Source of the DNA: UBA2112 sp964488555
GTDB lineage: Bacteria; Patescibacteriota; Saccharimonadia; Saccharimonadales; Saccharimonadaceae
Assembly (NCBI GenBank): GCA_964488555.1
Contig: CAZAUF010000001.1
Coordinates: 62,001-126,000 of the forward strand
DNA: 64,000 nt
Direction of reading: 5' to 3'
Below the pieces are notes generated by a model. It saw nothing but the letters and a program-made list of their open reading frames with translations, was not told the DNA's origin and made no database searches. A program made the translations under genes and the position numbers. Below are positions 43,486-50,521 of the stretch, piece by piece; position 1 is the stretch's first letter, and every line of letters begins with the position of its first letter.

Positions 43486-44472
43486 TTAGTTGATGCCTAC
43501 GTCTACTTTGATGCCAGGACCCATGGTTGTGGTGATGGTGACGGTTTTGACGTAGTTGCCTTTCAGACTGGCAGGCTTCTGCGCTTTTAGGCTGTCAAAG
43601 AATGCATTGGCATTTGCGAGCAGCTTGTCGGCACCGAAACTCACCTTGCCGATAGCCACGTGCACGATAGCTTGCTTGTCAACGCGGTATTCCACGCGAC
43701 CAGCCTTGGCTTCAGTGACGGCTTTTGCGACGTCAGCAGCTACGGTGCCACTCTTGGGATTTGGCATGAGGCCGCGAGGTCCAAGCAGTCGGGCGTATTT
43801 GCCAAGCTTTGGCATATATGCAGGAGTCGATACCAGGATGTCGAAGTTGAGTTCTTCTTTCTCGAGCTGCTTTAGGAATTCTTCGTCACCGACGACGTCT
43901 GCTCCAGCCTTTTTGGCAGCTGCATGTTCCGTGTCGGGTGCAAACACCGCTACGCGTACGGTCTTGCCGCTACCATTTGGTAGGCTCACGGTCGCACGAA
44001 TGTTTTGATCAGCCTGACGAGGGTCAACGCCCAGTCGAGCGTGGACTTCGACAGAAGCATCAAACTTAGCAGGGTTGGTCTTGCTAGCCAGCTCCAGTGC
44101 TTCTTTCAGGGCATAGACTTTGCCTGTTTCGACAAGCTCAGCTACCTTGCGGTAGTTCTTGCCTCGACGCTCGATCTTAGGTCGAGTGACAGGTGTTGGA
44201 CCCTTTTTCTTGGCAGCTTCTGCCTCTTCGTCTTGCGGGGTGGTATCACCGGCTTCTTTGCGAGCTTCTTTCTCCAGTTTCTCGGCTGCTTCTCGCTGTG
44301 CCTTCTCGCTGCGTTTACCGGCCTTAGCGGCTGGCTTTTCTTCCTTAGATGCTTCTGCTACTGGAGCTTCTGCACCTGCAATCGCCGCTTCGATCTCAGC
44401 GATAGTATTTTTCTCGGTCACGTCCAGACCGAGTTTTTTTGCTTCTTCGAGCAAATCTGCTTTTTTAGCCAT
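43486..44472 (-). CDS. rplA: Ribosomal protein L1 with long N-terminal extension
   Basis: This is a 328-residue protein. Residues from about 103 onward are normal L1, with KRGKNYRK-type start, LGPRGLMPNPKSGTVAADV and VRVAVFAPDTEHAAAKKAGA-type segments. L1 forms the mobile stalk by tRNA exit and often represses its own mRNA. The first 100 residues are extra: a small SAP/Rho-N-like unit (KADLLEEAKKLGLDVTEKNT), then a highly charged Lys/Glu/Ala helix. A hairpin leader precedes the gene. Confidence 0.95.
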   Translation of the reverse strand: MAKKADLLEEAKKLGLDVTEKNTIAEIEAAIAGAEAPVAEASKEEKPAAKAGKRSEKAQREAAEKLEKEARKEAGDTTPQDEEAEAAKKKGPTPVTRPKIERRGKNYRKVAELVETGKVYALKEALELASKTNPAKFDASVEVHARLGVDPRQADQNIRATVSLPNGSGKTVRVAVFAPDTEHAAAKKAGADVVGDEEFLKQLEKEELNFDILVSTPAYMPKLGKYARLLGPRGLMPNPKSGTVAADVAKAVTEAKAGRVEYRVDKQAIVHVAIGKVSFGADKLLANANAFFDSLKAQKPASLKGNYVKTVTITTTMGPGIKVDVGIN

Positions 44473-44501
44473 ATAAGACTAATCCTTTCTGTGGTACGAA
44501 C

Positions 44502-44570
44502 CCCAGTTAGTGAGCTTTTTGAGATGTGACTTTGTCACATAACGTAGTTCTCAAAAAGTCTACTACTGGG
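44502..44570 (-). promoter_or_regulatory. Long hairpin in the rplA leader, possible L1 autoregulatory site
   Basis: Three nested stems are visible: CCCAGT/ACTGGG at the base, CTTTTTGAGA/TCTCAAAAAG in the middle and ATGTGAC/GTCACAT closed by three bases at the tip. They lie between the promoter and the AAAGGA ribosome site. Position and strength suggest translational control; the L1 link is inferred. Confidence 0.55.
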
Positions 44571-44595
44571 TCCCAACATTGATTTTATAAACTTA

Positions 44596-44624
44596 AGTGT
44601 ACCATAACAGGGGTAATGCGTCTA
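44596..44624 (-). promoter_or_regulatory. Promoter of rplA
   Basis: TAGACG (44619-44624) and TACACT (44596-44601, preceded by TGG) are spaced by 17 bases. Confidence 0.5.
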
Positions 44625-44647
44625 GTCTTTCTGTACTGTACATGATA

Positions 44648-44676
44648 TTGAAAAATAAAAACTAAAGTTGTATAAT
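44648..44676 (+). promoter_or_regulatory. Promoter of the 54-residue protein gene
   Basis: TTGAAA (44648-44653) and TATAAT (44671-44676) are spaced by 17 bases. Confidence 0.75.
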
Positions 44677-44767
44677 ATAACCAGTTTCCTTTGGTGATGA
44701 AAGGACAGTTGTCCTATTCGATCCGACCGAAACCAGCATGTTGAAACAACGATGAAAGGGGTGTAAG

Positions 44768-44932
44768 ATGCGCGTTTCTCGACCGAAGAAGTCGCGTACT
44801 CACACAACGGAGGTCCGATCGCACCGATTGTTGCGATCAGGAGCTACGACGGTGAGCAATCGCCTTCGTACGCTTTGGGGCGTGGCTGGTGGCTGGGGTG
44901 ACCCGAACGAACTCGGCCTGCCTGACTTCTGA
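44768..44932 (+). CDS. Small basic protein, 54 residues
   Basis: The ATG at 44768 has GAAAGGGG upstream and the frame runs to TGA at 44930-44932. The product is very basic at the start (MRVSRPKKSRTHTTEVRSHR) and ends with WGVAGGWGDPNELGLPDF. It has no Cys and no membrane helix. A strong promoter about 85 bases upstream and an intrinsic terminator 15 bases downstream make it a self-contained unit. Basic charge suggests binding to nucleic acid; that is only inferred. Confidence 0.6.
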   Translation: MRVSRPKKSRTHTTEVRSHRLLRSGATTVSNRLRTLWGVAGGWGDPNELGLPDF

Positions 44933-44947
44933 GCAATCATCCATGCG

Positions 44948-44973
44948 GAGCCGGTACGATACAGTACCGGCTC
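44948..44973 (+). terminator. Terminator of the 54-residue protein gene
   Basis: GAGCCGGTAC and GTACCGGCTC form a 10-pair stem followed by TTCTATATT. Confidence 0.75.
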
Positions 44974-44980
44974 TTCTATA

Positions 44981-45009
44981 TTGAAAAATCAAAGCTTTTA
45001 TGCTATAAT
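44981..45009 (+). promoter_or_regulatory. Promoter of the 100-residue protein gene
   Basis: TTGAAA (44981-44986) and TATAAT (45004-45009, preceded by TGC) are spaced by 17 bases. Confidence 0.8.
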
Positions 45010-45056
45010 GTATGTATCGTCGCCGTAGACGAGTAGACGCTATGCGTACACACCTC

Positions 45057-45072
45057 TCCGGCACGTGCCGGA
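45057..45072. promoter_or_regulatory. Perfect 16-base palindrome in the leader of the 100-residue protein gene
   Basis: TCCGGCACGTGCCGGA is its own reverse complement and lies between the promoter and the start codon. It may be a protein-binding site or a leader hairpin. Confidence 0.5.
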
Positions 45073-45091
45073 CTTTACATAGAATCGAGGA

Positions 45092-45394
45092 ATGATGATC
45101 TTGAACACTCCTGTGGTCAGCTCAGGACTGTATGGCTTCTTCCGCCGTCGCCGAGAGGCAAAGATACGACGTGCAGATGAGCAGCAGAAGCGACGAGATG
45201 ACCGACGCCTGGAGCATCAGGCACGCATGTATCGGCGTGAGCTGGCGTACAGACAGCGTCACACCGCGTTCGGTGCTGAGTACCCGGGAGAGTTGCCTAC
45301 CGACAGGGACGAGCTGATTTGTCTTGGGGCAATGCACCTTCAAGATGGCGTCACTTTGCGTCCATCACTCGACTCGCTCGCTCCCGGCAAGTAG
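45092..45394 (+). CDS. Small basic helical protein, 100 residues
   Basis: No family is recognised. After a short uncharged start, residues 18-60 form a very basic helix (FFRRRREAKIRRADEQQKRR), followed by a mixed C-terminal part with one Cys (ELICLGAMHLQDG). CGAGGA precedes the ATG. The gene has its own strong promoter, a palindromic leader and a terminator. Confidence 0.65.
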   Translation: MMILNTPVVSSGLYGFFRRRREAKIRRADEQQKRRDDRRLEHQARMYRRELAYRQRHTAFGAEYPGELPTDRDELICLGAMHLQDGVTLRPSLDSLAPGK

Positions 45395-45409
45395 CTGCCA
45401 TGGCAGCCA

Positions 45410-45443
45410 GGGTGTCGGTTTCGTCTGCGGACGACCGGCACCC
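45410..45443 (+). terminator. Terminator of the 100-residue protein gene
   Basis: GGGTGTCGGT pairs with ACCGGCACCC (one G-T pair), followed by TTTTCAT. Confidence 0.7.
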
Positions 45444-45490
45444 TTTTCATATGGCTTGCTGTTTATGTTCATAAGCCTTATGCTAAGAGC

Positions 45491-47149
45491 ATGGAAGAGA
45501 TAAAAAACGCCCTTGCTCAGCATGGCTTCAAAGGCGATGTCGATGACGCGCCAGAGACGCTGGAATTTTACTCGCATGATGCCAGTATGTTCGAAATCAA
45601 ACCAAAACTTGTCATAGCACCCAAGACTGCCAAAGACGTCGAGGCGGCTGTTAAGATTGTCGCCGAACGTAAAGCGCATGAAAAGCACTTGTCGCTCACG
45701 GCACGTAGCGCAGGTACTGATATGTCTGGAGCTGCCATCAATGACTCGATTATTGTCGACTTCAATCGACACTTAAACAAATTTATCGAATTGAAAAAGG
45801 ACAGGGCCGTGGCGCAGCCAGGCATGTTTTTCCGTGATTTCGACAAGAAGACCGGCAAATACCTCCTGCCCTCCTACCCTGCAAGCCGTGATTTAGCGAG
45901 TGTCGGTGGCATGGTCAACAACAACTCGGGTGGCGAAAAATCACTGGAATTCGGCAAGACTGAAAAATATGTGCCTGAGCTCAAGTTTGTTTTTGCTGAC
46001 GGTGTAGAACGCGTCGTCAAACCACTCAACAAAAAGGAACTCGACAAGAAAATGGCCCAAAAGGACTTCGAGGGCAAAGTTTACCGCGAACTGTTCCAGC
46101 TGATTGAGAAAAATTACGACAAGATCAAAGCCGCCAAGCCGAATGTGAACAAGGACTCCACGGGATATCACCTGTGGGATGTCTGGGATCGTGAAACAGG
46201 TATCTTTGACCTGACGCAAGTCATCATTGGTGCGCAAGGTACGCTTGGATTTGTGACTGAATCGACGTTCCAGCTGGTTCCAAGACGTGAACACTCCGGT
46301 TTACTGGTGCTGTTTATGCGCGATATCAACAAGCTTGGTGAGCTGATTCCGAAGGTATTGGAGCATAAGCCTGCTACGTTTGAAGGCTTTGATGACAAGA
46401 CGTTGTGGCTCAGTATTCGATTTATGCCAAGCTTCTTGCGTCTGCTGGGACCCCGCCGGTTTATCCGATTGATATTTAACCTCATACCCGATGGTTTGCA
46501 GCTGCTTCGAGGCATCCCAAAGCTGGTTATGCTGGTCGAGTTCAATGGTGATACCGAAGAAGAAGTTCGTGACAAGATTCGCGCGCTTCACAAAGATTTG
46601 CGTGGTGTTCGAGCCCGTTACGAGATAAACGGCATGGAAGAAACCCCTACCGAGGGCAAGAGCGAAAAATACTGGGTTATGCGTCGTCAGAGTTTTCAAT
46701 TGCTACGTAGTAAGGTGCACGATAAGCACACGGCACCGTTTATTGACGATTTGATTGTTAACCCCGAGTACTTGCCAGAATTTCTACCGAAAATTCGTAA
46801 AATCATCAAGAAGTACAAACTTATGGCAACGATTGCCGGTCATATGGGTGACGGCAACTTCCATATCATTCCGCTCATGAAGCTTGAAGACAAACGTGAT
46901 CGCAAGAAGATTATGCCTGCTATGAAGGAAGTCAACAATCTCGTGTTGAAATATCATGGCAGCCTAAGCGGCGAGCACAACGACGGGCTGGTACGCGGTC
47001 CCTGGCTCGAGCAGATGTATGGTAAGGAGATGGTCAAGCTGTTCCGTGAAACCAAGGATATATTTGACCCGCAGCATATATTCAACCCGCGCAAAAAAGC
47101 CAATGCATCATGGGACTATAGCTACTCACATATCCGCGAGCGATTCTAA
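45491..47149 (+). CDS. GlcD/D-lactate dehydrogenase-type FAD-linked oxidase
   Basis: This 552-residue flavoprotein has an N-terminal FAD-binding PCMH domain (LTARSAGTDMSGAAIND, VGGMVNNNSGGEKSLEFG) and a C-terminal FAD-oxidase domain. The latter has the substrate and metal His in HMGDGNFHIIP, followed by SGEHNDGLVRGPW. Relatives oxidise 2-hydroxy acids such as D-lactate or glycolate. No iron-sulfur domain is fused and no GlcE/GlcF partner is nearby. It is one of the few redox enzymes in the window. A strong hairpin follows. Confidence 0.9.
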   Translation: MEEIKNALAQHGFKGDVDDAPETLEFYSHDASMFEIKPKLVIAPKTAKDVEAAVKIVAERKAHEKHLSLTARSAGTDMSGAAINDSIIVDFNRHLNKFIELKKDRAVAQPGMFFRDFDKKTGKYLLPSYPASRDLASVGGMVNNNSGGEKSLEFGKTEKYVPELKFVFADGVERVVKPLNKKELDKKMAQKDFEGKVYRELFQLIEKNYDKIKAAKPNVNKDSTGYHLWDVWDRETGIFDLTQVIIGAQGTLGFVTESTFQLVPRREHSGLLVLFMRDINKLGELIPKVLEHKPATFEGFDDKTLWLSIRFMPSFLRLLGPRRFIRLIFNLIPDGLQLLRGIPKLVMLVEFNGDTEEEVRDKIRALHKDLRGVRARYEINGMEETPTEGKSEKYWVMRRQSFQLLRSKVHDKHTAPFIDDLIVNPEYLPEFLPKIRKIIKKYKLMATIAGHMGDGNFHIIPLMKLEDKRDRKKIMPAMKEVNNLVLKYHGSLSGEHNDGLVRGPWLEQMYGKEMVKLFRETKDIFDPQHIFNPRKKANASWDYSYSHIRERF

Positions 47150-47168
47150 TTCTCAGAAGGAGACGTTT

Positions 47169-47196
47169 CAGGTCGTCGCATTTCCGCGACGACCTG
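47169..47196. terminator. Bidirectional terminator after the FAD oxidase gene
   Basis: CAGGTCGTCGC and GCGACGACCTG form an 11-pair stem between converging genes. The T tract is poor. Confidence 0.65.
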
Positions 47197-47210
47197 TTGA
47201 GTAGCTCGGT

Positions 47211-47720
47211 CTAATTTTTGTCGATACGCGGCAAGAGACGCCATTGCTCGATGCTGCTGATAGGGATTGCCAAACTATTGATTTGCAGCAAAGTACCCGG
47301 CGTCATGCTCATTTCCGGTTTGATAAAGTACGGATCTGTCATTTGCAGGGCTATCGAGGGGTCGCCATCATATGTATCAAATACGAACTTTTGGTAAACT
47401 CCGGAGACAAGCATTTCACCGCTCATGCTGAGTGATTGCCTTGTCTGGTCATCGAGCGCGCAGAGACGCAGTGTGCTGATGGCTAATCTGTTTTCTACTA
47501 TCGAAGGTGTCACGAGTTTGCTGACGGTTTCTATAGCATATTCAGCCACCATATCCATGTAGCGCGGGTCTTTATCGAGGTCTATTTGAAGCAGTTGCGC
47601 GACATAAAACGGGTCATCTCTACCCCTTCGCTCCAGTGCGATAGCATTATGTTTATCCACTTGCGAAGTCAATTCTTCGTGCTCTGCGAGGAATGATTCA
47701 AAGTCCATACTTTCCGCCAT
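47211..47720 (-). CDS. Unrecognised 169-residue protein, distant paralogue of its neighbour
   Basis: No known family. The N-terminal half is helical and acidic; the C-terminal half is beta-rich and ends NSLAIPISSIEQWRLLPR. The neighbour at 47799-48344 has the same plan and ends with ENYVTIPITSIVDYRI, so the two look like diverged copies. AGGAGCAAACC lies before the ATG. Both genes lie downstream of rplK on the same strand. Confidence 0.6.
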   Translation of the reverse strand: MAESMDFESFLAEHEELTSQVDKHNAIALERRGRDDPFYVAQLLQIDLDKDPRYMDMVAEYAIETVSKLVTPSIVENRLAISTLRLCALDDQTRQSLSMSGEMLVSGVYQKFVFDTYDGDPSIALQMTDPYFIKPEMSMTPGTLLQINSLAIPISSIEQWRLLPRIDKN

Positions 47721-47798
47721 GGTTTGCTCCTGTTCTTTACAATTTATAATACCATCGGTCGCAGACTATTTCGACAGCACGCTGCAGTGACGACGCTC

Positions 47799-48344
47799 CT
47801 AGTGTCGATCATCTATGCGATAGTCAACGATAGATGTGATAGGAATAGTGACGTAGTTTTCTATACCGACAATTTGACCGCCGTCACCATTTTCGCGTTT
47901 GAACGCACCGCTATGCATACGGAGTGAGATAATCGGTCGACGAATGCCTGACTCTTTGTCGGTGTAGAAATGCTTTTCAAAAAAATACATTTTGCCGCCT
48001 ACTCTTACGTCACCTTTGTCCTCCAACTCGATGAGCACGTTTGCCATGTCCTCTGCCTGGTTGGGGTCCGGAGTGCCGTAGTCTCCTTCGATCGTGACTT
48101 GTGTCAGACGGTTCATATATTGTGCCATGAAGTGATAATTCAGTAAGTCTATGTACTTCCGAAGAAGGAATTCTTGAGCGTCTGGTGATTGACTCTCCAC
48201 GTATGCCTGAATGGTTTTAGCTCCTATGATCGGATCTATGGCATCGGTGATGTGATGCTCCATCAGTTCATTGAACTGGACAGGCATCTTGATGTCGTCC
48301 ATGTCGTTTTCCCAAAATTCAAAACAGTCAACCGTTTCAGACAT
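47799..48344 (-). CDS. Unrecognised 181-residue protein downstream of rplK
   Basis: No known family. A helical N-terminal part is followed by a beta-rich end (GGKMYFFEKHFYTDKESG, then TIPITSIVDYRI), matching the plan of the 169-residue protein next door. Its ribosome site (GAGGAG) lies inside the 3' arm of a hairpin that follows rplK, so translation may depend on opening that stem. Confidence 0.65.
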   Translation of the reverse strand: MSETVDCFEFWENDMDDIKMPVQFNELMEHHITDAIDPIIGAKTIQAYVESQSPDAQEFLLRKYIDLLNYHFMAQYMNRLTQVTIEGDYGTPDPNQAEDMANVLIELEDKGDVRVGGKMYFFEKHFYTDKESGIRRPIISLRMHSGAFKRENGDGGQIVGIENYVTIPITSIVDYRIDDRH

Positions 48345-48373
48345 AAAATACTCCTCGTGTTGAGGAGTATTTT
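48345..48373 (-). promoter_or_regulatory. Hairpin after rplK that covers the next ribosome binding site
   Basis: AAAATACTCCTC and GAGGAGTATTTT form a perfect 12-pair stem with a 5-base loop. The 3' arm holds GAGGAG and ends directly at the ATG at 48344. It resembles an intrinsic terminator but has only four T, and it can hide the Shine-Dalgarno site. Confidence 0.7.
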
Positions 48374-48400
48374 ATAACTTTTTGCTATGAATAGCAATGA

Positions 48401-48826
48401 CTAGTCGACGACTTCGACGCCCATACTGCGAGCGGTCCCTGCGATAGTCTTGACGGCACCGTCCAGGTCGATGGCGTTTAGCTGATCCATCTTGCTCTTG
48501 GCGATTTCCTCGAGCTGAGTACGAGTAATCTTACCAACTTTTTCGCTGTGCGGTTTGCCGCTGCCCTTTTGGATACCGATAGCGGCGCGGATAGCATCAT
48601 CCACAGGCTGACCGAGACTCTTCCAGTCAAACGTACGGTCTTCGTAGACTTTGATGTGGACGATCACGTCCTTGCCCATCATGTCCTTCGTGGCGTCGTT
48701 GAACGGATTGATGAAATCCATCATGTTCAAACCCCATTGACCGAGGGTACTACCCACAGGAGGACCTGCGGTTGCGCGTCCGGCAGGGATGCGTAGTTTT
48801 AGATTACCAATAACTTGTTTTGCCAT
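48401..48826 (-). CDS. rplK: Ribosomal protein L11
   Basis: This 141-residue protein binds the GTPase-associated centre of 23S rRNA. It shows NLKLRIPAGRATAGPPVGSTL, the Pro-rich loop, and GTARSMGVEVVD at the end. Length is normal. GGAGAG precedes the ATG. It follows secE-nusG after two tiny membrane protein genes, preserving the classical order. Confidence 0.97.
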   Translation of the reverse strand: MAKQVIGNLKLRIPAGRATAGPPVGSTLGQWGLNMMDFINPFNDATKDMMGKDVIVHIKVYEDRTFDWKSLGQPVDDAIRAAIGIQKGSGKPHSEKVGKITRTQLEEIAKSKMDQLNAIDLDGAVKTIAGTARSMGVEVVD

Positions 48827-48843
48827 ATAAACTCTCCGAATTT

Positions 48844-48938
48844 TAGTAGATGGTATATGGTAGGTGGTAGATGCTGATTGCTGGGTTGAAGCTGCCCGGC
48901 TACTATCTACTAACTACTATCTACCGCAGCGTTGCTGC
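48844..48938 (-). promoter_or_regulatory. Repeat-rich structured leader of rplK
   Basis: TACTATCTAC occurs twice (48901-48910 and 48915-48924). This block is roughly complementary to 48844-48872 (GTAGATGGTATATGGTAGG), so the rplK leader can form a long imperfect hairpin. A second small stem GCAGC/GCTGC is at 48926-48938. A regulatory role is inferred. Confidence 0.45.
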
Positions 48939-49035
48939 ATACGTGCGTAACTGAGCTATCATAACAGAGATAAGCGATATATTCAAGTACTAGGGGTTGC
49001 GCTCTCGGTCTGGGTGAGTGCAACCTGTGTCCGGG

Positions 49036-49170
49036 TTATGACTTGCGTGGTTTGCGTGGCGGCTTGCCCGTGTTTTTTACGATTCTGTCCAGCCCGATAT
49101 AGACGAACGCGAAAGCACCGGTAATCACGAGACCACCCGCTAGAGCGGCCCTTTTCGCGGCGCGTTTCAT
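49036..49170 (-). CDS. Tiny membrane protein, 44 residues
   Basis: The ATG at 49170 overlaps the stop of the preceding tiny gene in ATGA. The product has a basic start (MKRAAKRAALAGG), one membrane helix (LVITGAFAFVYIGL) and a basic Pro/Lys-rich end (KPPRKPRKS). It is too short for standard annotation, but coupling with its neighbour supports it. Confidence 0.55.
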   Translation of the reverse strand: MKRAAKRAALAGGLVITGAFAFVYIGLDRIVKNTGKPPRKPRKS

Positions 49171-49292
49171 GTGCGCTGTCGTGGTTCGACACCGTCGAGC
49201 ATCCTGTGCTCAAACCATGCCATTGCTTTTCCAGCGACTGCAACGAGCGCAGCTGCGCCGACGGCTTTTGCCGTCCATTTCACTATTTTCAT
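49167..49292 (-). CDS. Tiny hydrophobic protein, 41 residues
   Basis: The ATG at 49292 has GGAGAGGAAAC upstream and the frame ends at TGA 49167-49169. The product MKIVKWTAKAVGAAALVAVA is an Ala-rich hydrophobic helix with a short charged tail containing Trp. It lies between nusG and rplK and is coupled to the next tiny gene. Confidence 0.55.
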   Translation of the reverse strand: MKIVKWTAKAVGAAALVAVAGKAMAWFEHRMLDGVEPRQRT

Positions 49293-49321
49293 AGTTTCCT
49301 CTCCGACCGAGAGCAACTACT

Positions 49322-49327
49322 ATTATA
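49322..49327 (-). promoter_or_regulatory. -10 element before the two tiny membrane protein genes
   Basis: A perfect TATAAT ends 29 bases before the ATG at 49292, just after the nusG terminator. Confidence 0.4.
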
Positions 49328-49341
49328 CAATAATCAAACTA

Positions 49342-49367
49342 AAATATCCCGGCGTACCGGGATATTT
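49342..49367 (-). terminator. Terminator of secE-nusG
   Basis: AAATATCCCGG and CCGGGATATTT form an 11-pair stem closed by four bases, followed by TAGTTT. Confidence 0.8.
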
Positions 49368-49379
49368 ATTCTGTTACGT

Positions 49380-49922
49380 TTAGACCTTTTTGACCTGCAG
49401 CGCGTCGAGCTCGACGGGCGTGTCGCGGCCAAACATGCTGACCATGACCTTGATCTTGCCTTTTTGCGTGTCGATTTCGCTGATTGCGCCGTCGAAGCCC
49501 TTGAACGGACCGTCGGTGATGCTGACAACCTCACCCTCGGCATAGTCGATGTGGTGCTTCGGATCTTCGACGCCCATGCGTTTCTTGATCTTGCCGATCT
49601 CTGCGTCAGAGACTGGAGTTGGCTCCGTGCCACTACCGACAAAGCCGGTGACGCCTGGCGTGTTGCGGACGATATACCATGTCTCGTCGGTGAGTTTCAT
49701 TTCGACAAGTACGTAGCCTTGGAAGATCTTCGTCTCGACGACTTTACGCTTACCGTTTTTGATCTGGATTTGCTTCTCTTTCGGCACCATGACGTCAAAG
49801 ATTTTGTCCGCCATGTCGACTGCCTGGATACGCTGACGAATACTGTCGGCTACCTTCTCTTCATAACCGCTATAGGTATGGATCGCGTACCATTGGCGGG
49901 TGCTATCGTAACGATTTGTCAT
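49380..49922 (-). CDS. nusG: Transcription antitermination factor NusG
   Basis: This 180-residue protein has the NGN domain start WYAIHTYSGYEEKVADSI, VLVEMKLTDETWYIVRNTP and GFVGSGTEPTPVSD. The KOW motif is EGEVVSITDGPFKGFDG. It binds RNA polymerase and couples transcription with translation or Rho. It follows secE by about ten bases with AGGAG before the ATG. Its last codons (KKV stop) match those of tgt and folA. Confidence 0.96.
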   Translation of the reverse strand: MTNRYDSTRQWYAIHTYSGYEEKVADSIRQRIQAVDMADKIFDVMVPKEKQIQIKNGKRKVVETKIFQGYVLVEMKLTDETWYIVRNTPGVTGFVGSGTEPTPVSDAEIGKIKKRMGVEDPKHHIDYAEGEVVSITDGPFKGFDGAISEIDTQKGKIKVMVSMFGRDTPVELDALQVKKV

Positions 49923-49931
49923 AAGTCTCCT

Positions 49932-50369
49932 TTATTTACCTAGAATTAGATCAAACAGATATTGGAAGCCAGCGTCTAGAAGCAGGATCAGAGCGACGAA
50001 AAACGCGCTATAGATAAGTACTGCAATACTAAGGCTCCATGTTGCGCGACGATTTGGCCAGCGGACCTGGCGTAGCTCAACCCACGCACCTTTGAAGTAG
50101 CCACCGATGCCGCCCAAAATTCGGAGGAGAATATTGCCCGGCTTTGCTTTGGATTTGGCTTTTTTCGGTGCTTGTGGCTCTTTGGTTTCTTTTGCTGTTT
50201 TTGTTTTGGCAGCTTTCACCTTGGTCGTGACGGCTGGTTCGGTCGCTTCGTTGCTTTTCGCGCTTGCTGCGGGTGCGGCGGCTCGAATCCGGACGACATT
50301 ATCGTCATTTGCCCGCTGAGAAGCCGATTTTGCCGATGACTTCTTGGTCTTTTTTGCCTTGTTTGCCAC
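49932..50369 (-). CDS. secE: Preprotein translocase subunit SecE with basic N-terminal extension
   Basis: A 145-residue protein. The last 60 residues are SecE: amphipathic GYFKGAWVELRQVRWPNRRATW and one membrane helix (LSIAVLIYSAFFVALILLL). It stabilises SecY in the Sec channel. The first 80 residues are an added Lys/Ala-rich disordered tail. The GTG at 50369 was chosen because GGAG lies six bases upstream; a GTG at 50381 in frame lacks a good site. Confidence 0.92.
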   Translation of the reverse strand: MANKAKKTKKSSAKSASQRANDDNVVRIRAAAPAASAKSNEATEPAVTTKVKAAKTKTAKETKEPQAPKKAKSKAKPGNILLRILGGIGGYFKGAWVELRQVRWPNRRATWSLSIAVLIYSAFFVALILLLDAGFQYLFDLILGK

Positions 50370-50392
50370 GTCGTTCTCCACTTTCTTAAATA

Positions 50393-50459
50393 TTCAATAG
50401 GAATAACTCATAACGACTGTTTCTATTGAATCCAATAAAAATAGTCTGCTGTGCAGACT
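50393..50459 (-). promoter_or_regulatory. Two inverted repeats in the secE upstream region
   Basis: TTCAATAG and CTATTGAA (50393-50400, 50423-50430) can form a leader stem. AGTCTGC and GCAGACT (50443-50459) form a tight dyad overlapping a TTGACA on the minus strand, with a T-rich -10-like stretch after it. The dyad could be an operator or a small terminator. Confidence 0.4.
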
Positions 50460-50508
50460 GTCAAGCTCATTGTAGCGGACAGGGGCGTAACCGTCAAGTC
50501 TGGTGTGG

Positions 50509-50514
50509 TATCAT
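50509..50514 (+). promoter_or_regulatory. Extended -10 of the GT2 gene
   Basis: TATCAT preceded by TGG ends 7 bases before the ATG at 50522. AAGG lies in between, so either start mode is possible. Confidence 0.4.
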
Positions 50515-50521
50515 AAGGCTA

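Noticed and set aside
48844..48938. Possible CRISPR-like repeat
   Set aside because: Only two 10-base copies with a 4-base gap, no spacers and no cas genes.
49206..49943. 245-codon plus-strand frame
   Set aside because: It lies opposite nusG and a tiny gene; the Asp/Leu-rich sequence mirrors nusG codons.
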